Positions 37,559 to 50,930 of a DNA stretch of 64,000 bases are shown in pieces; the first letter of the stretch is position 1, and each line of letters starts with the position of its first letter. The stretch lies in assembly GCA_013400155.1 (NCBI GenBank), contig VXBM01001234.1, forward strand, positions 162,614 through 226,613. The letters are read 5' to 3'. The notes under the pieces were generated by a model, which was not told where the DNA came from, did not search any database, and was given only the letters and a program-made list of their open reading frames with translations. The translations under genes were made by a program, and so were the position numbers. The stretch comes from Helopsaltes ochotensis. Its lineage: Eukaryota > Chordata > Aves > Passeriformes > Locustellidae.

Positions 37559-38925
37559 TACTGATAGAGAAAAGCTGTTTTATTTTTATTTTGAATTTAG
37601 ACTACGAGCACAGCATTAGCATAATACTCAGCAGCAAACAATCTAATTTATAGAAATAGATGCTCAGAAGGTTTGATATGTGTTGTTTTTATACCTTTCT
37701 TCACCAAAAAGGATTATAGGTTAAAGATTTTAGAAGCTGGCTATGCACCTATAGCATGTATTTTATTCTAAGCTATGGGATCAGCCATTTGTGAAAGAAG
37801 GAGCAACCATTTTGTGTGTTTACATGAAGCCCTGTACAGATACTTGTGTTTCAATTATATCCTCACTGTGGTGCCCTGGGTCTTCACTGTGGTTAGATGA
37901 GAAAATATTTGTCTTGTTTCTCATGTTTTGATGTGAGATACCACCCTCATTTGAGGCCCGTTTATGAGTTTACATGATACTTAGGGGAAGTTTCTCAAGA
38001 AAAAATATAATGGAGGAGCTGTCTACAGACCTGCAGATCCAAAAGTCACTCCTGATGGCACCTGTTTATTTATTCATATGATGGGATACGTAATTATAAG
38101 GTTGTATGGATTGCATTGTAGGAGACAAAAAGAAGTAATTTTAAATCAACAAATTCTCCCTGCAGCTTGTGCCATGGCACACATTTTTTATGTATTTTTT
38201 GCTACATTTGTTCCTTTATTAATCTTCATTACATTTCATATTGTAGCACCTCCAATATTCTCTGAGCTGCCCACACTGGTTTTATGTTCCTCAGAATTTT
38301 ATCCAAATAGTAGGTTTTTCTTATATTTTGGGAGACGTATATTGACACAGATGGAAAATTGATACTAAATTAATCCTCTTTGTTGCAATTACAAATCTCA
38401 TAGCATAAAGCTTTGGCCAATAATACTAGAAAGTGAAAGGAAATACATAACACCCCGCCCAGGACCTCTTCCACAAAGAGCCATATTTTTGTTGAATTCA
38501 GTAGTATATGATCAGAGTCAGAGTGTATCTAGTGCATACAGACAGGGCTCATGATTTTAGATCCATGTTTTTGTAAGAGAACTGGTCAAACATTTCTTTA
38601 AGAAAGAGCAGACTCATGGTTTTAGCTGTTTGCTTTCCTGTGAGTGCATGACTATAACCTAAGCTGTTGGATAGATTATTTCAAATTAAATAGAGAATCC
38701 ATTATGCGTAACAATTTTCAATGATCAAAGCCAGTGATTGGCTGAGGATTTGGGTTATTTTTCCACTGACTCTATGTATTTATGAACTGTAATTTTGGTT
38801 TTTGATGAGAATTCCTGATTATACATACTGATATTCGTAGTGATTTTTTTTTCTGATTTCATAACCAGTACCTGGTGCTTCCACAATGATTTTCACAGGG
38901 AGGAGAAAGCATAACAAAATAATTT

Positions 38926-38955
38926 TCTCTCTCTCTCTCTCTTTTTTTTTTTTTC
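38926..38955. repeat. (CT)n followed by poly-T
   Basis: About eight CT units (38,926-38,942) run into a T-run of about 13. It is a pyrimidine simple repeat. Confidence 0.95.
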
Positions 38956-39738
38956 CTCTTGTAGGATTGGAACAAAATCCCCAAAATTTTTCTTTCAAAG
39001 GAAACCTGAGCTTTTATGTATTCAACACATTGTGTTGAACTATTTCAGAGCTTGGGTCATGAACGGCTTCTTTCCATTAAAAGTAATGGTGTTATTCCTG
39101 GTGATGTGAACTAGCTTGATTCTGCTCACAAGTAAAATCTGCCTGTACAGATAAATCAGTCCCTGCAGTTTCAGGAGAACAGAGGAAGAGGAGGAACAGC
39201 TCATCTCAAACTTCCAAGCTATACTGGCTATTTACTTTAGCCCCTTACACCACTGAGATTTCCATAGCTGTTTTAGTTCTGTTGAACTCAGGCTTAGATT
39301 GAAGAACCCAGTTTTGAGACCTGGCCTTGAGGGTCTCAGAGGTGAGGTTGTGGGGAGAGCAGCTCATGAGTAGGTGTCAGGCTGGGGTCTGCTGGGAAAT
39401 GCACACCTGCCCCAGAAATGCACAGTTAAGCCCTGGCTCGACCAGCCCCGTTCACATCACGTCTGGGAACCCCTTCTTGCCTGCCTCTAATCAGGACTTG
39501 GCATGTGGAGAGGTGAAAGTGGCCTCCACTCAGTGCCTTTCTTACTCAGTACTTTTACCTTCTATTTGAAGAAACTCCAAACACAAACTCTACCCTGTGC
39601 CAAAGCTGTTGGAGTCTGTCATGACACAAAGGATGAATCTAATCTGGTGTCTTCACCCAGGCTTGAAGCACCCCATGGCTAGGAAGGCTGTGTAGCATTT
39701 GGCTTTTTGCCCAGAAAATCAGACCCTACATAAGGTCA

Positions 39739-39760
39739 TGCACACACACACACATACACA
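39739..39760. repeat. Short (CA)n microsatellite
   Basis: About eight CA units, then a TACACA interruption. Confidence 0.9.
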
Positions 39761-41408
39761 TCTACAGAAGTGTCCTGTGGCAAAATGAGAGGGGAAAAAA
39801 TCATCTCTTTTCTGCAAAGTTAATTGACTTTAGGATGAACTTCGTTTGAGGACAGCCCCTTGTGCTATTTGTCTCTGTTTGTGACTTGGTTGAAGGGGAA
39901 TGGATTTTGCACTCAAATAATCAGGCACCAAGGAAGAGTGCAACATGTGGGAGAGCTGGTTTATGTCACTTGGACATAACGAATGACAGGCAGGGCTCAG
40001 AACATTTTGTGGTGTGCTCTGGACACATCACACCCTCTGCTGACCTCAGTAAGGAGTATTAAGTACTAGGCACCTTTGAAAATTAGAATCCCTCTGTAGG
40101 TTGTGCAATACAGACTTGGGGGCTCTAATTCAAGACCCGCTGTCAAGATTATTCAAAATATATAGAAACCCAGTTATTACAGATTTTCAGAGAAACATTG
40201 GTACCCTTGAAGATCCCAGAACTGAACTTTACCAGGGAAAATTACAGAGGTGGGAGTATATCAACATATTAAATCAGTCACATGTCCTAAGCATTTTAGG
40301 AGAGTTGGTCCACATGTACATATTTGTTTCTACAGACACAGAGAAACTCTGAAAGCTTATCTTTCCATACTGTCTTTTTGATGGAACTTAGTATCTTTTT
40401 TTTTGGTACCTTTTTCATTTGAAATAGGACACATCAATGCACTTATTTAATTTGAGCAGTCATTTGCTTTCCCTGAGTTCTCTCCTTTCCCTGACAAAGC
40501 AATAGAGAATGGTCAGAAGAGGGGTGGATTGTTGTGTGCAGGAGGGGAAGCCCTTCAGGAGGCAAGATCTCAGGAAGCTGTTGCAGATCCTGACCTTGGC
40601 CCAATGCTGCACTCACCCAGCTCTGAGATTTTCAGATCAGAGCAGGGCCTCACTCACACAGCATGGGAAAAACAAGCCTGGGTAATATCCCTACAGATGT
40701 GTGTGTCAGTGTTGTTGACAAGGAGTCAACACTTGACTATTTAAGTCTTTTGGCCATAGGGAAAATTAACATCACAAAGATGGACTGTTGCAAAAAGCCA
40801 GGCTCTAAGAGGATGCATTAAAGATTCACATGGAGCTTTAAGGAACAATGATTAGTTGTTACTTATATTATAAGAGTACCTAGAGATCTCAGTTGGACTT
40901 AGGGTCTTGTTTTGCTGGCTAGTGTTCACTTCCTCTCTCGTGTTTCTCACAAAATATACCTTTCACTATTACCAAAGCACTTCTGAGATTTCATTCTATT
41001 ATGGCCAAAACCTATCCCTTCAGAAAGCCATTCCTGGCCACCATCTTATCAGCCACATATCATTTGTCTACTTTTAAAGTTTCATCCTCTCTGCAGATAG
41101 ATTAACAAGTTACAAAGTAATTATAACCCGGAATATAACAAGTCTCTTTGCTTCTAAAGGGTGATAGAAGAAGAAAAGAAATGGAAAAAGCATCAGCTCG
41201 AAATTGGTACTCCGAGGACCATATCAAAATTTATAGATTAAAAAAAATATATCATGTATCATAATGAAGCCAAATCAGCAGTATTGGCCTTGCTTCTCTA
41301 AGCAGAAAGGCTTTGCTTTCTGACTTCTCCTTGGCTGCCTTTAGAGGCCTGAAATTCACAGCTGCATTGAAGTGGAGCAAGTCCAATAATGCCATTTGTT
41401 TTTCACTT

Positions 41409-41446
41409 GAAAAAAAAAAAGAAAAAAGAAAAAAAGAGAAAGAGGG
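41409..41446. repeat. A-rich run
   Basis: A11, then GAAAAAAG and AAAAAAAG units, ending in a purine-rich 'agagaaagaggg'. No retroposed gene body was recognised before it. Confidence 0.9.
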
Positions 41447-41778
41447 ACGTATAAATGGATCATAGAAGAAGGGGGCTATTAGCAGACAGTCTGACCATGG
41501 CTAGAAGTGCAGATGGTTCGGAGGAACACAGCCAGCTTGGCGTTTATTTAAGCTATCTTGTATCTCCTTCTTTTTTCCCTACATTGGCACTCAGATTGAT
41601 TAAGAGGTCAAATAAAGGCTGCTTCAGTGTAAGAGTGTGCATGATGTATGACAAAAAGTCCTGTCTCACAGTTCAGGCTTTCTAAACAACATAAAAGACA
41701 AATCAATGTATAAACTAATTCTCAGCCTGTTTAAGTATTTTCTTCCTGAAAGCCGTATGGACCTCTCTCTTGCTCTTG

Positions 41779-41806
41779 TTTTTTTCTTTTCTTTTTTTTT
41801 TTTTTT
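41779..41806. repeat. T-rich run
   Basis: A T-rich run with two single C interruptions ends in about 15 T. On the minus strand it produces the Lys-rich open frames seen here, which are not genes. Confidence 0.9.
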
Positions 41807-41977
41807 CAATCTTTTCAAATGTCCCAGTGACAAAGTGGTAAATGAAGACAAGTAGTGGAATGTGGACATAAGGAGGTAGAATAGGAAAGTCCCCTTTAAT
41901 AAAGTAGTTGAAAATTACTCTATACTCAATAGACAAGAAATATTCCCCAACAAATGTCTTTTGTGAATTATAGGCAA

Positions 41978-41994
41978 GAAAAAAAAAAAAAAAG
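41978..41994. repeat. Poly-A run
   Basis: Fifteen or so uninterrupted A. It is the third A/T homopolymer in less than 600 bases. Confidence 0.9.
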
Positions 41995-44900
41995 AGGTCT
42001 TTTTAACTGAAAGCTTCCTTTGTGGCAGTCTGCCTCCTGCAATGCCTAGCGTTTCTGGTACAGGGGGTCTGCATGTACCTGCTTTGCAGAGAGTTGAGTC
42101 TGTGAGAGAGAATGGGAATTTAGAGACGCCTTCTGGAATAATAAGAGTAATTATCTTCATGTGAATTTAGGTACATGAGATTTTGATGGCATTTAGACAT
42201 CTGTCTTTCAGTTTCTTTTAGGATGCAGAATGTCTGGACACCTAAGTAGTGTCTAAATCACAGATTCCTAACAAAGAGACCCACTCCAGGCATAGCTGCC
42301 CAGCTCCTTGGAACCACCTGGATGTAGATCATCTTCCATGAAGTTCAGAACCTTAAAGTGCTTCAGCATCTGAAAACTGGGCTAAACCATGAGCTTTATT
42401 AAAGGCAGGAGCCCACCCCTAAGCAGATCTAAAGGCTTGGGTCTGAAGTGAGGCTCAGGTTGCAATAGCTCAAGCGGACTAACTGAAGTCCTGCCTGCGC
42501 TTTTAATGCTTAATTACCCCAGGTGCCACAGGGATGGATACATTGAAAACAGATGGAGAGGTATTCCTGAGCATCTGAAGATAAGCAGATCAGTTAGGCC
42601 AGGTTCTGTGGATCTTTTTTGAATAGTTAATCACAGGAACACAGAGATGAAGAGAACCACATGGGTCACTGAGCTCAGGTCTGTGAATTTTTCTCATTAT
42701 AATTTACAACCTGGAGAGTATCAAGAGCGTGCCAGGTGCTTCATATAGTCAAACAGTCTGGCAAGCTGGTATTTATTTTGGAGCCAAAGGAGGTCTGTTT
42801 GTTTTATGAATAAAGGTTGTTGTTATTTTTTATCTTGAGACTGGAGGTCTCTAATCATTTTGTTTACGCTGTACTTTATGAGGGGATATTTTTGCTCACC
42901 TCTGTTACTATTGACTCTGCATCATGGCCTAGCATTTTAATTTAGAAGTGTCACTTTTAAAGCCTTCTTCATAACTACTGAGTAGCCTTTGAATGTATTT
43001 TTGCTTTGGACTATTTAGACACAGCTACACACACATACACTCACATAGATACTGGAAATAATAAGTATACACATATGTGTTATACATCCTTAGGACCACC
43101 CTATGGTCCCAAAATTTGTGCATGGTTTAAATACCTGCATGCATATAGCATAAAAACTACTTGAAAACCCACCTGAAACAGAAAATTATCTTATTAACCC
43201 AAGCACTGATCATTATTTTTCCAGACACAAAACTAGAAGATAACAGAAACACCTTTTTTTAGTTGGGATTATTGATGTAGTTTAATCACTTGGAGTGTGT
43301 ACTAAAGAATTAATGGCAGCCTGATATTAAAATTGATAACCAAAATTCTTATTTACTGAGTATGAGTTTAGATGACAAAACCACATTGTTACGTCTGCTT
43401 TAAGGAAAAGTCTGTCAGGGAGTTTGACATATTGGTACAAGTTTCCCTATAAATATCCCAGAGAAAGCAAGTGTAGATGATTTTAGAAGCATTTATTGGA
43501 CTATAAAAAGTGAAGATTATGAATAGGTCAATATTTTTTGAAAGGTGGTAATATAAAACAGTGCTAAAAGATTCAGAAATGATCAGTAGATATTTTAAGC
43601 TTGCTGCTGACAGAAAGTGACATCTGATAAAGATGGAGACAAAAATATCAATAAAAGATGTTACCTACACTATACCATCCATTTATTTGTTTGAGTTGGT
43701 AGCAATTAGATTATTGACTATAAATAATTTTGTAACCCTTGCTAAATTATTTATGGATGTATCCTTAACAAAATGCTTTTGTTCATATGATTTTCCTTCT
43801 AATACATAAAGTGCTCAACATGTTCACTGAGCAATTTTTTTCTGCTCAGGAAAAACCTCTGAAATCTAAATTAACAATTTAAATCAGTGAAAATAACTTT
43901 GTAGCCGCCAATACGATCAGATGAGCTAAACGAGGGACCGAATGGTAATAACCAGGCTTCGTAGGATGTTTTTCCCAGCATTAATATTTTCAGGAGTACT
44001 TACAGATAGGGACTGTAAGACAGAAAGGATTTAAAGGTAATTTGGTTCATGTACTAAACTTTTCCACAACTCAGAATCACTGGAAAAGTCCAACATACCA
44101 TTCAAAAGTATCTGAGGAAACCCTCGGAAGTAGTCCTTGGACATACTGAAAATAGCTGAAAATACAAGTCCTCATGCGTAAGCAGAAATTAATTTTCCAG
44201 GTAATAAATTACAACAATGGGTCAGAGGATGACAGTAGATAAGCAGGCATCTGCCACACAAAAGTGACCTGGACCTGAGCTGCTGTGCTAAGACTTCCAG
44301 TGTGCGAGGACAGTTTATTACAAGAAACAGACCCACAAGATATCCTGAAAACTCGGAGACTCCTGTTAGCCCTCCCTCCAGGGGCAGTACAGATCTGTTA
44401 GGGTGGGACAGGCTGCCTAATGGATTGTTACTTAGCTTTTTTAATGCAGCAGTATCCAGCACACTAAGCGATGATGTACTACGGGCTTGTAAATGACAGA
44501 TTGTTCATTACAGGACTTCAGAGAAGTTTATAATCATGATAATGGACCACAAGTCACAAGTGTCTCTTGTATACCACTTTTTCACTTTTATAGACATGTA
44601 TAAACTTAACACATCAAACTCTTGTACTACACAGTCAAGTGGGAGTATCAATTAATCTGGTTGAGAGGCTTTGCAGTGAAAACTGAGGGAAAATTTACCC
44701 AGCACACTCCCCTGCCTTTGTCAGACTTCTAGAGGGCTGGGGAAGGAAGAGCAACTTCTTCACGCAGAATATCTTATAAGATTTTGAAGTTCAAGGCACT
44801 TAAAGCAGCTATTTAACCCTTTTGTTATAAAATGGCTCAATCTAGTAGACTAAAATGATTACAAAAAAAAAAAATGACATGGAGAAAATTCCGGCAGAAA

Positions 44901-45190
44901 AAAAGCTGAGCTTTCTATGGAACTGACCATAAAGATTACTTACAGGGGTAACAAAAGACCTGTTTTCTAAGGACAACCAGAAAGGTTGCTTTTGCCACAT
45001 CTTCATTCCCTTTTTCTCCCACTACAATGGAGTGAAAAGCAGTCACCATTTCTAGTTATTCACAATTACTCTAATTATTCCTAGGGAATCATCAGCGGAA
45101 ATAAAAATGAACATCATAGGCTGCAACACCAAAAACAGTTACTAAGAGTTTCGGCAGGTTTCCATACAGATGCCACACATTTTTTCTTGG

Positions 45191-45216
45191 ATATAGCTAT
45201 ATTATAGAGTCAAAGT
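45191..45216 (+). repeat. 26-bp dispersed repeat, copy 1
   Basis: A 26-base stretch starting 'atatagctatattatagagt' and ending 'caaagt' is identical to one at 46,469-46,494 on the same strand. The flanks do not match, so only this core is shared. Confidence 0.85.
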
Positions 45217-45504
45217 ACAGACACTATGGAAATCCTTCAGGAATACTGAAATGACAGACAGGAAAATGTCTTACCACAGAACTACCAAGAGTCTGCAAGA
45301 GCACCAGGTCTCAGCTCTGCCACTTTCCCTAGCAATCACTTCCAAGCATCAAATTTTAACTTCTAGGCACTAGATCTTAGTGTGTACATGTTCACAAGAC
45401 TGATGGCTTCTCACACAGATTTTCTGCCTGTCTTTTCCTATAAAGTTATCAAGGAAGTTTTCCATTGTTAAGAGGAGAGGACTGAGCTCCTAGATCCCTT
45501 CAGA

Positions 45505-45715
45505 GGAATGGATTTTAGGAAAAACTTCCTTGATGACAGAGTGTAAAGCATTGGATTAGAGAAGTGATAGAATCCCCACTATTGGAAACATCTGAAAAAG
45601 CATGTGGATGTGGCACTTGGGGACATAGTTTAGCAGTGAATATTCTGGGTTAACAGTTGGACCCCACCATCTTAGGGGTCTTTTCCAACTTTAACCATTC
45701 TGTCATTCTATGATG
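45505..45715 (+). mobile_element. CR1 LINE 3' fragment
   Basis: 'ggaatggattttaggaaaaa', 'agtgatagaatccccactat', 'atgtggcacttggggacata', 'ggtcttttccaactttaacc' and the tail 'attctgtcattctatgatg' give the plus-strand CR1 3' end. Moderate divergence with small deletions. 5'-truncated and inactive. Confidence 0.93.
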
Positions 45716-47389
45716 TACAATTTGAGATTTGTAGGTAATAGTTATCCAGGACAGCTTCTGGATCCTTTGTGGGTTCTTTCCAGATAAGGAAGTTCTGTAA
45801 TTTTTACTTAAAATACAGGTGGGTAGGATATGACAGGGAAGATTTTTAGAGACAAAATGAGGCTTTCACTTAATCTAAGGCAAATTGATCTAGGAGTGAT
45901 TCAAAGTATTGCTAGAATTCTGGTTTGGTAATGCATTATACCAGCCTATTTTTTAGTTCATATTTGTTAAAGGAAAATATGTTAAAATATGAGTAAGTGT
46001 GCTATTTAAAAAATCATGTATTTTTGAGTATAAGAAAACAGTCTATGCCTTAGATGGTCAGAGATCTTTTGTCATCAAAGAAACACTTTTTCAATCACTT
46101 TTGCTATTCTGTAGTTTTTTGATATAGAAAAACCTCAAATATTTCATATATTTGGAAAATCCTTCTTCCTAGTAAACCTTGGAGTGTCTTCACAGAACTC
46201 TTGGTCCAAATGGATCCCACCAGTTTTAAAGTATTTAAGTGAACTTCTTAGTTCTGCTACATCAGGATTTTGTTCTTAGACTGGAGTGAGCAGGATGAGT
46301 GCATCTAGAAACTGCATTTCAGCTGAGATCTCCTTTTCATCTGTTTCTGTATCTGGAAATATGTTTTGGGACAAAACATAAATTACAGGTAGAATACATG
46401 CAGAGCAAACCACACGCAAAGACCTGTGGTCTTTTGTACGGCAAACATTTACCCTTTATAGCTATATTATATAGCTATATTATAGAGTCAAAGTTTCTCC
46501 ACCAACACTAGAATGGAAATTTGGTCCTATTACAAATGAAAAATGGAAGCATTTTTTCAAAACAAACAAAACAACCCAGAAAGCAAAAAATATCTTTCCA
46601 CATTAAACTTAAACTTATTGGGTAGTGTGGATGAAAAGAAAGTAAGAAAATAAGAATCCCCAAAGAGTACCTGTTAAAATAATTTCTATTATTTATGCAA
46701 TTCTTCTACAAATTGATTGTAGGTTATTGGATGAGATGGAAAAGAAACTGTTTTTTAAATGCATCTATTTAATAACAATTAATATTAAAATTGCCAGCTT
46801 GGCTTTCTAGACCAAATGGCCTAGATTAAATTACCAACACAGAGATTTCTTTGATTTCCTAAGCCCCGTGATGCTGCTTAGAAACTTTTAGACCAACTTC
46901 ATCCTTGCTGTTTTTGAGTTTATCCAGTGGTAATGTTTTAGGCTCTTCCAGAAACATAAAAGGACAGCTGGTATTGCTGATCTCCTTGTTTATCCTCCTG
47001 CTATTAAATTCATTATATTCTAATGAATTCATCTTAAAGTGAAACTGTTCAGGAGCTCTGCAGTTGTTGCTGTCAATGTAAGTCAATGCTGCTCTCATCT
47101 GAAGACTCTGATGTGTAAATTACGTGCTACCAGTGTTCTGACTTTATGTGTAGGCTGAGACTGTCAAATGCTGGACAGACACACTAGCAACCTAAATTTT
47201 ACTGAGTCCAGAGTTAGGAAAAAGATCATGCATAAATAGACTGTCAGTCTAATGTACTCTATGGTAATAAAATCTGACTCCCCTCTTACATCCAAGGAGA
47301 ACTAAATAGCAAGGAAAATCCAGCAAGAAATGCAAGCAATTATATCTGTTTCCCTGCACATAATTTATGTGTTATAACAATAGAGGAAG
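45716..47389. other. Unique AT-rich sequence, no gene recognised
   Basis: It contains the second copy of the 26-bp repeat. No gene or transposon was recognised. The 79-codon minus-strand frame at 46,859-47,098 has no recognisable domain. Confidence 0.5.
46455..46494 (+). repeat. 26-bp dispersed repeat, copy 2, with local duplication
   Basis: The copy at 46,469-46,494 matches 45,191-45,216 exactly. The bases just before it repeat part of the same unit (TATAGCTATATTATA), giving a partial tandem duplication. The TATAGCTATA cores are self-complementary. Confidence 0.85.
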
Positions 47390-47990
47390 GCTACCATCCC
47401 TGCTTGTAATCACAGGCTGAGGCTATTTTATAAACAGCGAAACCATCCATTGCTGTTGTCCATCATTTATTACTTGCCTAATAAATACTTCAATTACATT
47501 TAATAAATAATGTATTCAGGCTCAGTGAAGTGATAATTCTTTAAATTAATTATTAAATTCATGCAAAAAGGTTTTATTGCAAGCACTACTAAAGGAAATT
47601 TCTGTCTTCAATCTAAAGTGATTATTCATTATGTGCAGTAAAAGGCTCCATTTGCATATTATTAGTGAGGTAACCTTTAGCCTTCCTGGCAGCAATAAAA
47701 ATGCATCTCGATGTTACTGTGCATTAATGTTCTGAGTTAGCCTTCCAAAACTAAGGTGATAATAAACAATATGTAATAAAGTCATTGTTTATGGCCTTCT
47801 ACCAGCTGTTTTCTGATATCTCAAATATACTACAATGACAAAATGTCCAGTAAATGTATTACAGCAAGTTGTTAAAAGGTGTTGCCTGCAGATGGTTAGT
47901 TGATGGGAAACAGTAAAAGTGGAACCAATTAATGCCCTGGAGATCTGAGTAGTAAATTCATCTCAAACAGACTTTTTAAAAGCCTTCTCT
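47390..47990. promoter_or_regulatory. Candidate conserved noncoding element (unproven)
   Basis: About 600 AT-rich bases without repeats, long homopolymers or reading frames. The stretch is dense in homeodomain-type TAAT/ATTA cores, with a perfect octamer-type ATTTGCAT at 47,650-47,657 and 'caattaatgccctggagatc' near 47,926-47,945. This texture is typical of developmental enhancers, but conservation cannot be judged from one genome, so this is inference only. Confidence 0.3.
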
Positions 47991-49295
47991 CTGATGGTCT
48001 CCCATGTGCTGTACTACCCTGTAATTGCTGCTATCCTTACCTGCTGCATAGCAGAGAGTCTGGGTTCTAGCCATGCCCTTTGGCAGGGCTCAATTCCCCA
48101 GGTAGTAGATTTTTTCCTGTCTTGAGCAACTCTCAATACTAACATAAGGAGTTTCTAACACTATCATGTACCTGCCCTAACCTAGATGTGACAATGAAGA
48201 ATTTGCTGTGAAAGGAAGTCCTAGTGATTTTCCTTGAGAGAAACCAGAGTGGCTTCTCTTTCCACTCTCTTAATCTTTCGTTTCCTCTTAAATTTTTAAA
48301 GCAAAAATTCACAGGAATCCTTAAAGGAAAAATGGCCCAGGTTAGTGAGTCTGTAGGGCCTGGTTCAGAGCTGTGAAGTTTAGCAGCTCATGAGTGGGAA
48401 GACCCATCCGGTGGATACAGTGGTGTGTTGGAGCTGAGCTGACAGTCTGGTGCAGGTTGAGATCTCAGTGCCACTGATTCACAATCATCCCTGAAATCAA
48501 TCGTGAAAGTCAACCTGAGTGGAGTCAATGAGCACATCTGGCCAGGAGATGATTGCACTGGCTGAATTCTCCAGGTATTCATCTGTCAGCCATGAATCCA
48601 TGAATCCTTCTAAGACCTGACTGCTGGGATCTTGCATATGTATATAGTCTAGAATTCTGTTCTGCAGGGAAACTTTGACCTGTTCGCCCCTCTGAGATGT
48701 TTTCCTTTCAGGTTGCCATTTCACAGTGTAGTGTCCTGATCAAAGCTTCAATTTCGTCTAGGCACATTATCAGTGCAGGTAACACCCTCCAACCCTGTCG
48801 CGATCAATGAGGACCACAGGAAGGAGTAGAACACAATCCATCCCTGGGATAAACACACAATGATCATCCTTTACATTGTCTGAAGCTAGAGTTTCATTAA
48901 GCTGTTTGCCTCTCTGGATGATGGAAATCTAGGCATCATATAGGTCCTCAAAGAGCTTTAATTTGTGTCCTGAGAGCTATTGATTAAAAAAAAAAAGGAA
49001 TAATTATAACTATTAAATTATGATCATGTCACTCCCCGACAAGCCTTTAGTCTCAACCACAGTGAAATTTTTAATACGTGTTCCACATCCTGCTTTATTT
49101 AGCCCTTCTTTTTAAAGATGTTAAAAATAATACTCTCCAGAAAGACAAATGGAAGACAAAAATTGACCACAGTCTTCTTTTAACTATATGCCATGTGAAA
49201 AGCCTTTTTTTCTTTCAGAGTGTGTACCTGTCTTTTATTTTTCTAGCCCCCACTACAAGCCAAATACAGTTTCTCTTTCACCTTACAGGTGTTTG
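47991..49295. other. Unique sequence, weak open frame on the minus strand
   Basis: The minus strand has an open stretch of about 75-80 codons (48,497-48,740 region) with mixed, protein-like composition. It has no ATG at the edge, a nearby upstream stop, and no domain I recognise. It is not called as a gene. Nothing else was recognised. Confidence 0.4.
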
Positions 49296-49349
49296 AAGTA
49301 AGAATGATCTTTAAAGTTCCTTCCAAATGATAGCATTCTATGATTTCTG
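49296..49349 (+). mobile_element. CR1 LINE 3' tail fragment
   Basis: 'gtaagaatgatctttaaagt', 'tccttccaaatgatagc' and 'attctatgatttctg' are the last 50 or so bases of a plus-strand CR1 copy. Confidence 0.65.
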
Positions 49350-50885
49350 AAAAAGTAATTCATATAATGCATCCCAACTGGGAGCTCATAATTTTGAAGA
49401 TGATATGTATTTAGTAAATCTACATGAGGAAAGCATATACTCTTTCCCTTAGGTTAGCCAAGAGGTCAGATGGAATTTTTTCCCACCAAATGCCAAGAGA
49501 TAAAATTTTGTTGTCTATTTTTTTGTGGTCATTAAAGAAAAGCACCTTCAAAAGGCAGCACACTGTGTCCTGAGGTGTTTATCTGAGACAAGGAGGATAG
49601 TTCCCATTGCAGTGGTCAAGCTCTGTAGTGGAACCCCAGTAAATCAGAGTGGAGAGTCTGAAACTACTGTGTTTAACCAGAATGAGACCAGCCTATTGTA
49701 AAATCCAAGAGAAAAACCTTAAAATTTATAGCTTATTGTGCTTCAGCAGATCAGGACGAATCACAAGAAAGCAGCAGGGTGGTCATTAACCTGTTAATGC
49801 CCAGGACAGGAAAACAGCTGTCATACATCAGCATTTGACCCTGTGTTAGTTGCCCTGAGTTAGCTTTGTTGAAGCTCCCTTTCAGGCTCAGGAAGCAAGA
49901 CCATTTTGCTCTTTAGCCAGATCTTTTTTCTCAGATAAGGATGTTGCCTGAAGAAGCTGCAGGACTCTGTTATCTCCCTTGCCAGATCTGATTCCAAATT
50001 AAAAGCATTTTCATTTACAAGTTACTCATTAATTCATATGAAAATAAAATGTATATCAAATCACCCTGATCCTTTAGAGATAAGAGAGAATTCAGAGTTT
50101 TATGGATCCAGGCTCCCTTCCCCCATCCTGCTCATATTCACATCTCTAACACAGAGACCTCTGGTTCACCTTTGAATCACTTATGTTCTCTTCACCATAG
50201 CAATCAGCTCAGTCCTACATAAAGTGTAAAGTGCTGACATTTTCAAGCAGCCTAATGTTTCTTGCAGTCATCTAGCAGCCTTTCAAATGTAGAATCCTAG
50301 ATGCCCTTGCTTTCCTTAATCAGCTAGCAGTGAAAAAGAAAAATGAAATAAAAGGACCTCATATATCCTCTTCTCCCTCCCTCCTGCAATTTGCTGTCTG
50401 TCCAAACTAATCCCCCCACATCCCTCACATTACACAGATGCAGTGAGATCTCTGAACACAAATGTTGTAAACCTCCACATAACTTCAGCAATTCACACTA
50501 AGGGAAATAAATTTAATTCACTCAGCTTCTCATCATCTTATGGCCCCTTTAGGGCTAATCATCTGTATTAACTTTCTCTGGAGTCTTTCTAATGTCTAAG
50601 TGCTGCTGACTATTTTGTAGCTGAAATGCATGTGGCAAGAGAACAAATTGCCCAACAGTGGATTTCTTTTCTACAACAGTGGTTTTAGTATTTAAAAAGG
50701 AAAGAATCAGGTCTGGAGTTGGGTTGGGTTAGGACTTGGATGGTGGGTTATGTGGCTGAATTTAACATCTTTGTGCTGGAATTTGTAGTCAATATTTCTT
50801 TTCTGAATAAAATCTCTCGGCATTCATGCAGCCAGGTAAACTTTTATTTCTATTCAAGAGCCACAAATGATTTTAAGATTTATTA

Positions 50886-50930
50886 TTTTGAGAAGATTGA
50901 TTTTAAGAAGATTGATTTTAAGAAGAATGA
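50886..50930. repeat. Minisatellite, about 3 x 15 bp
   Basis: The unit 'agattgattttaaga' recurs with period 15 about three times, the first and last copies slightly altered. The KIDFK-like repeated residues of the overlapping open frame come from this repeat. Confidence 0.85.

Larger units (their letters stand above)
37559..45504. other. Unique sequence with scattered simple repeats, no gene recognised
   Basis: About 8 kb of AT-rich sequence holds only simple repeats, listed separately where they are clear. No exon, RNA gene or transposon was recognised. The region near 43,900-44,500 contains a few CpGs and a 96-codon minus-strand frame without recognisable content. Confidence 0.5.

Noticed and set aside
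41409..41994. Cluster of A and T runs, considered as tails of processed pseudogenes
   Set aside because: No recognisable cDNA body or target-site duplication next to any of the runs.
42618..42750. 'atcacaggaacacagagatg' considered as an old CR1 minus-strand start
   Set aside because: The next 100 bases do not follow any CR1 block order that I can recognise.
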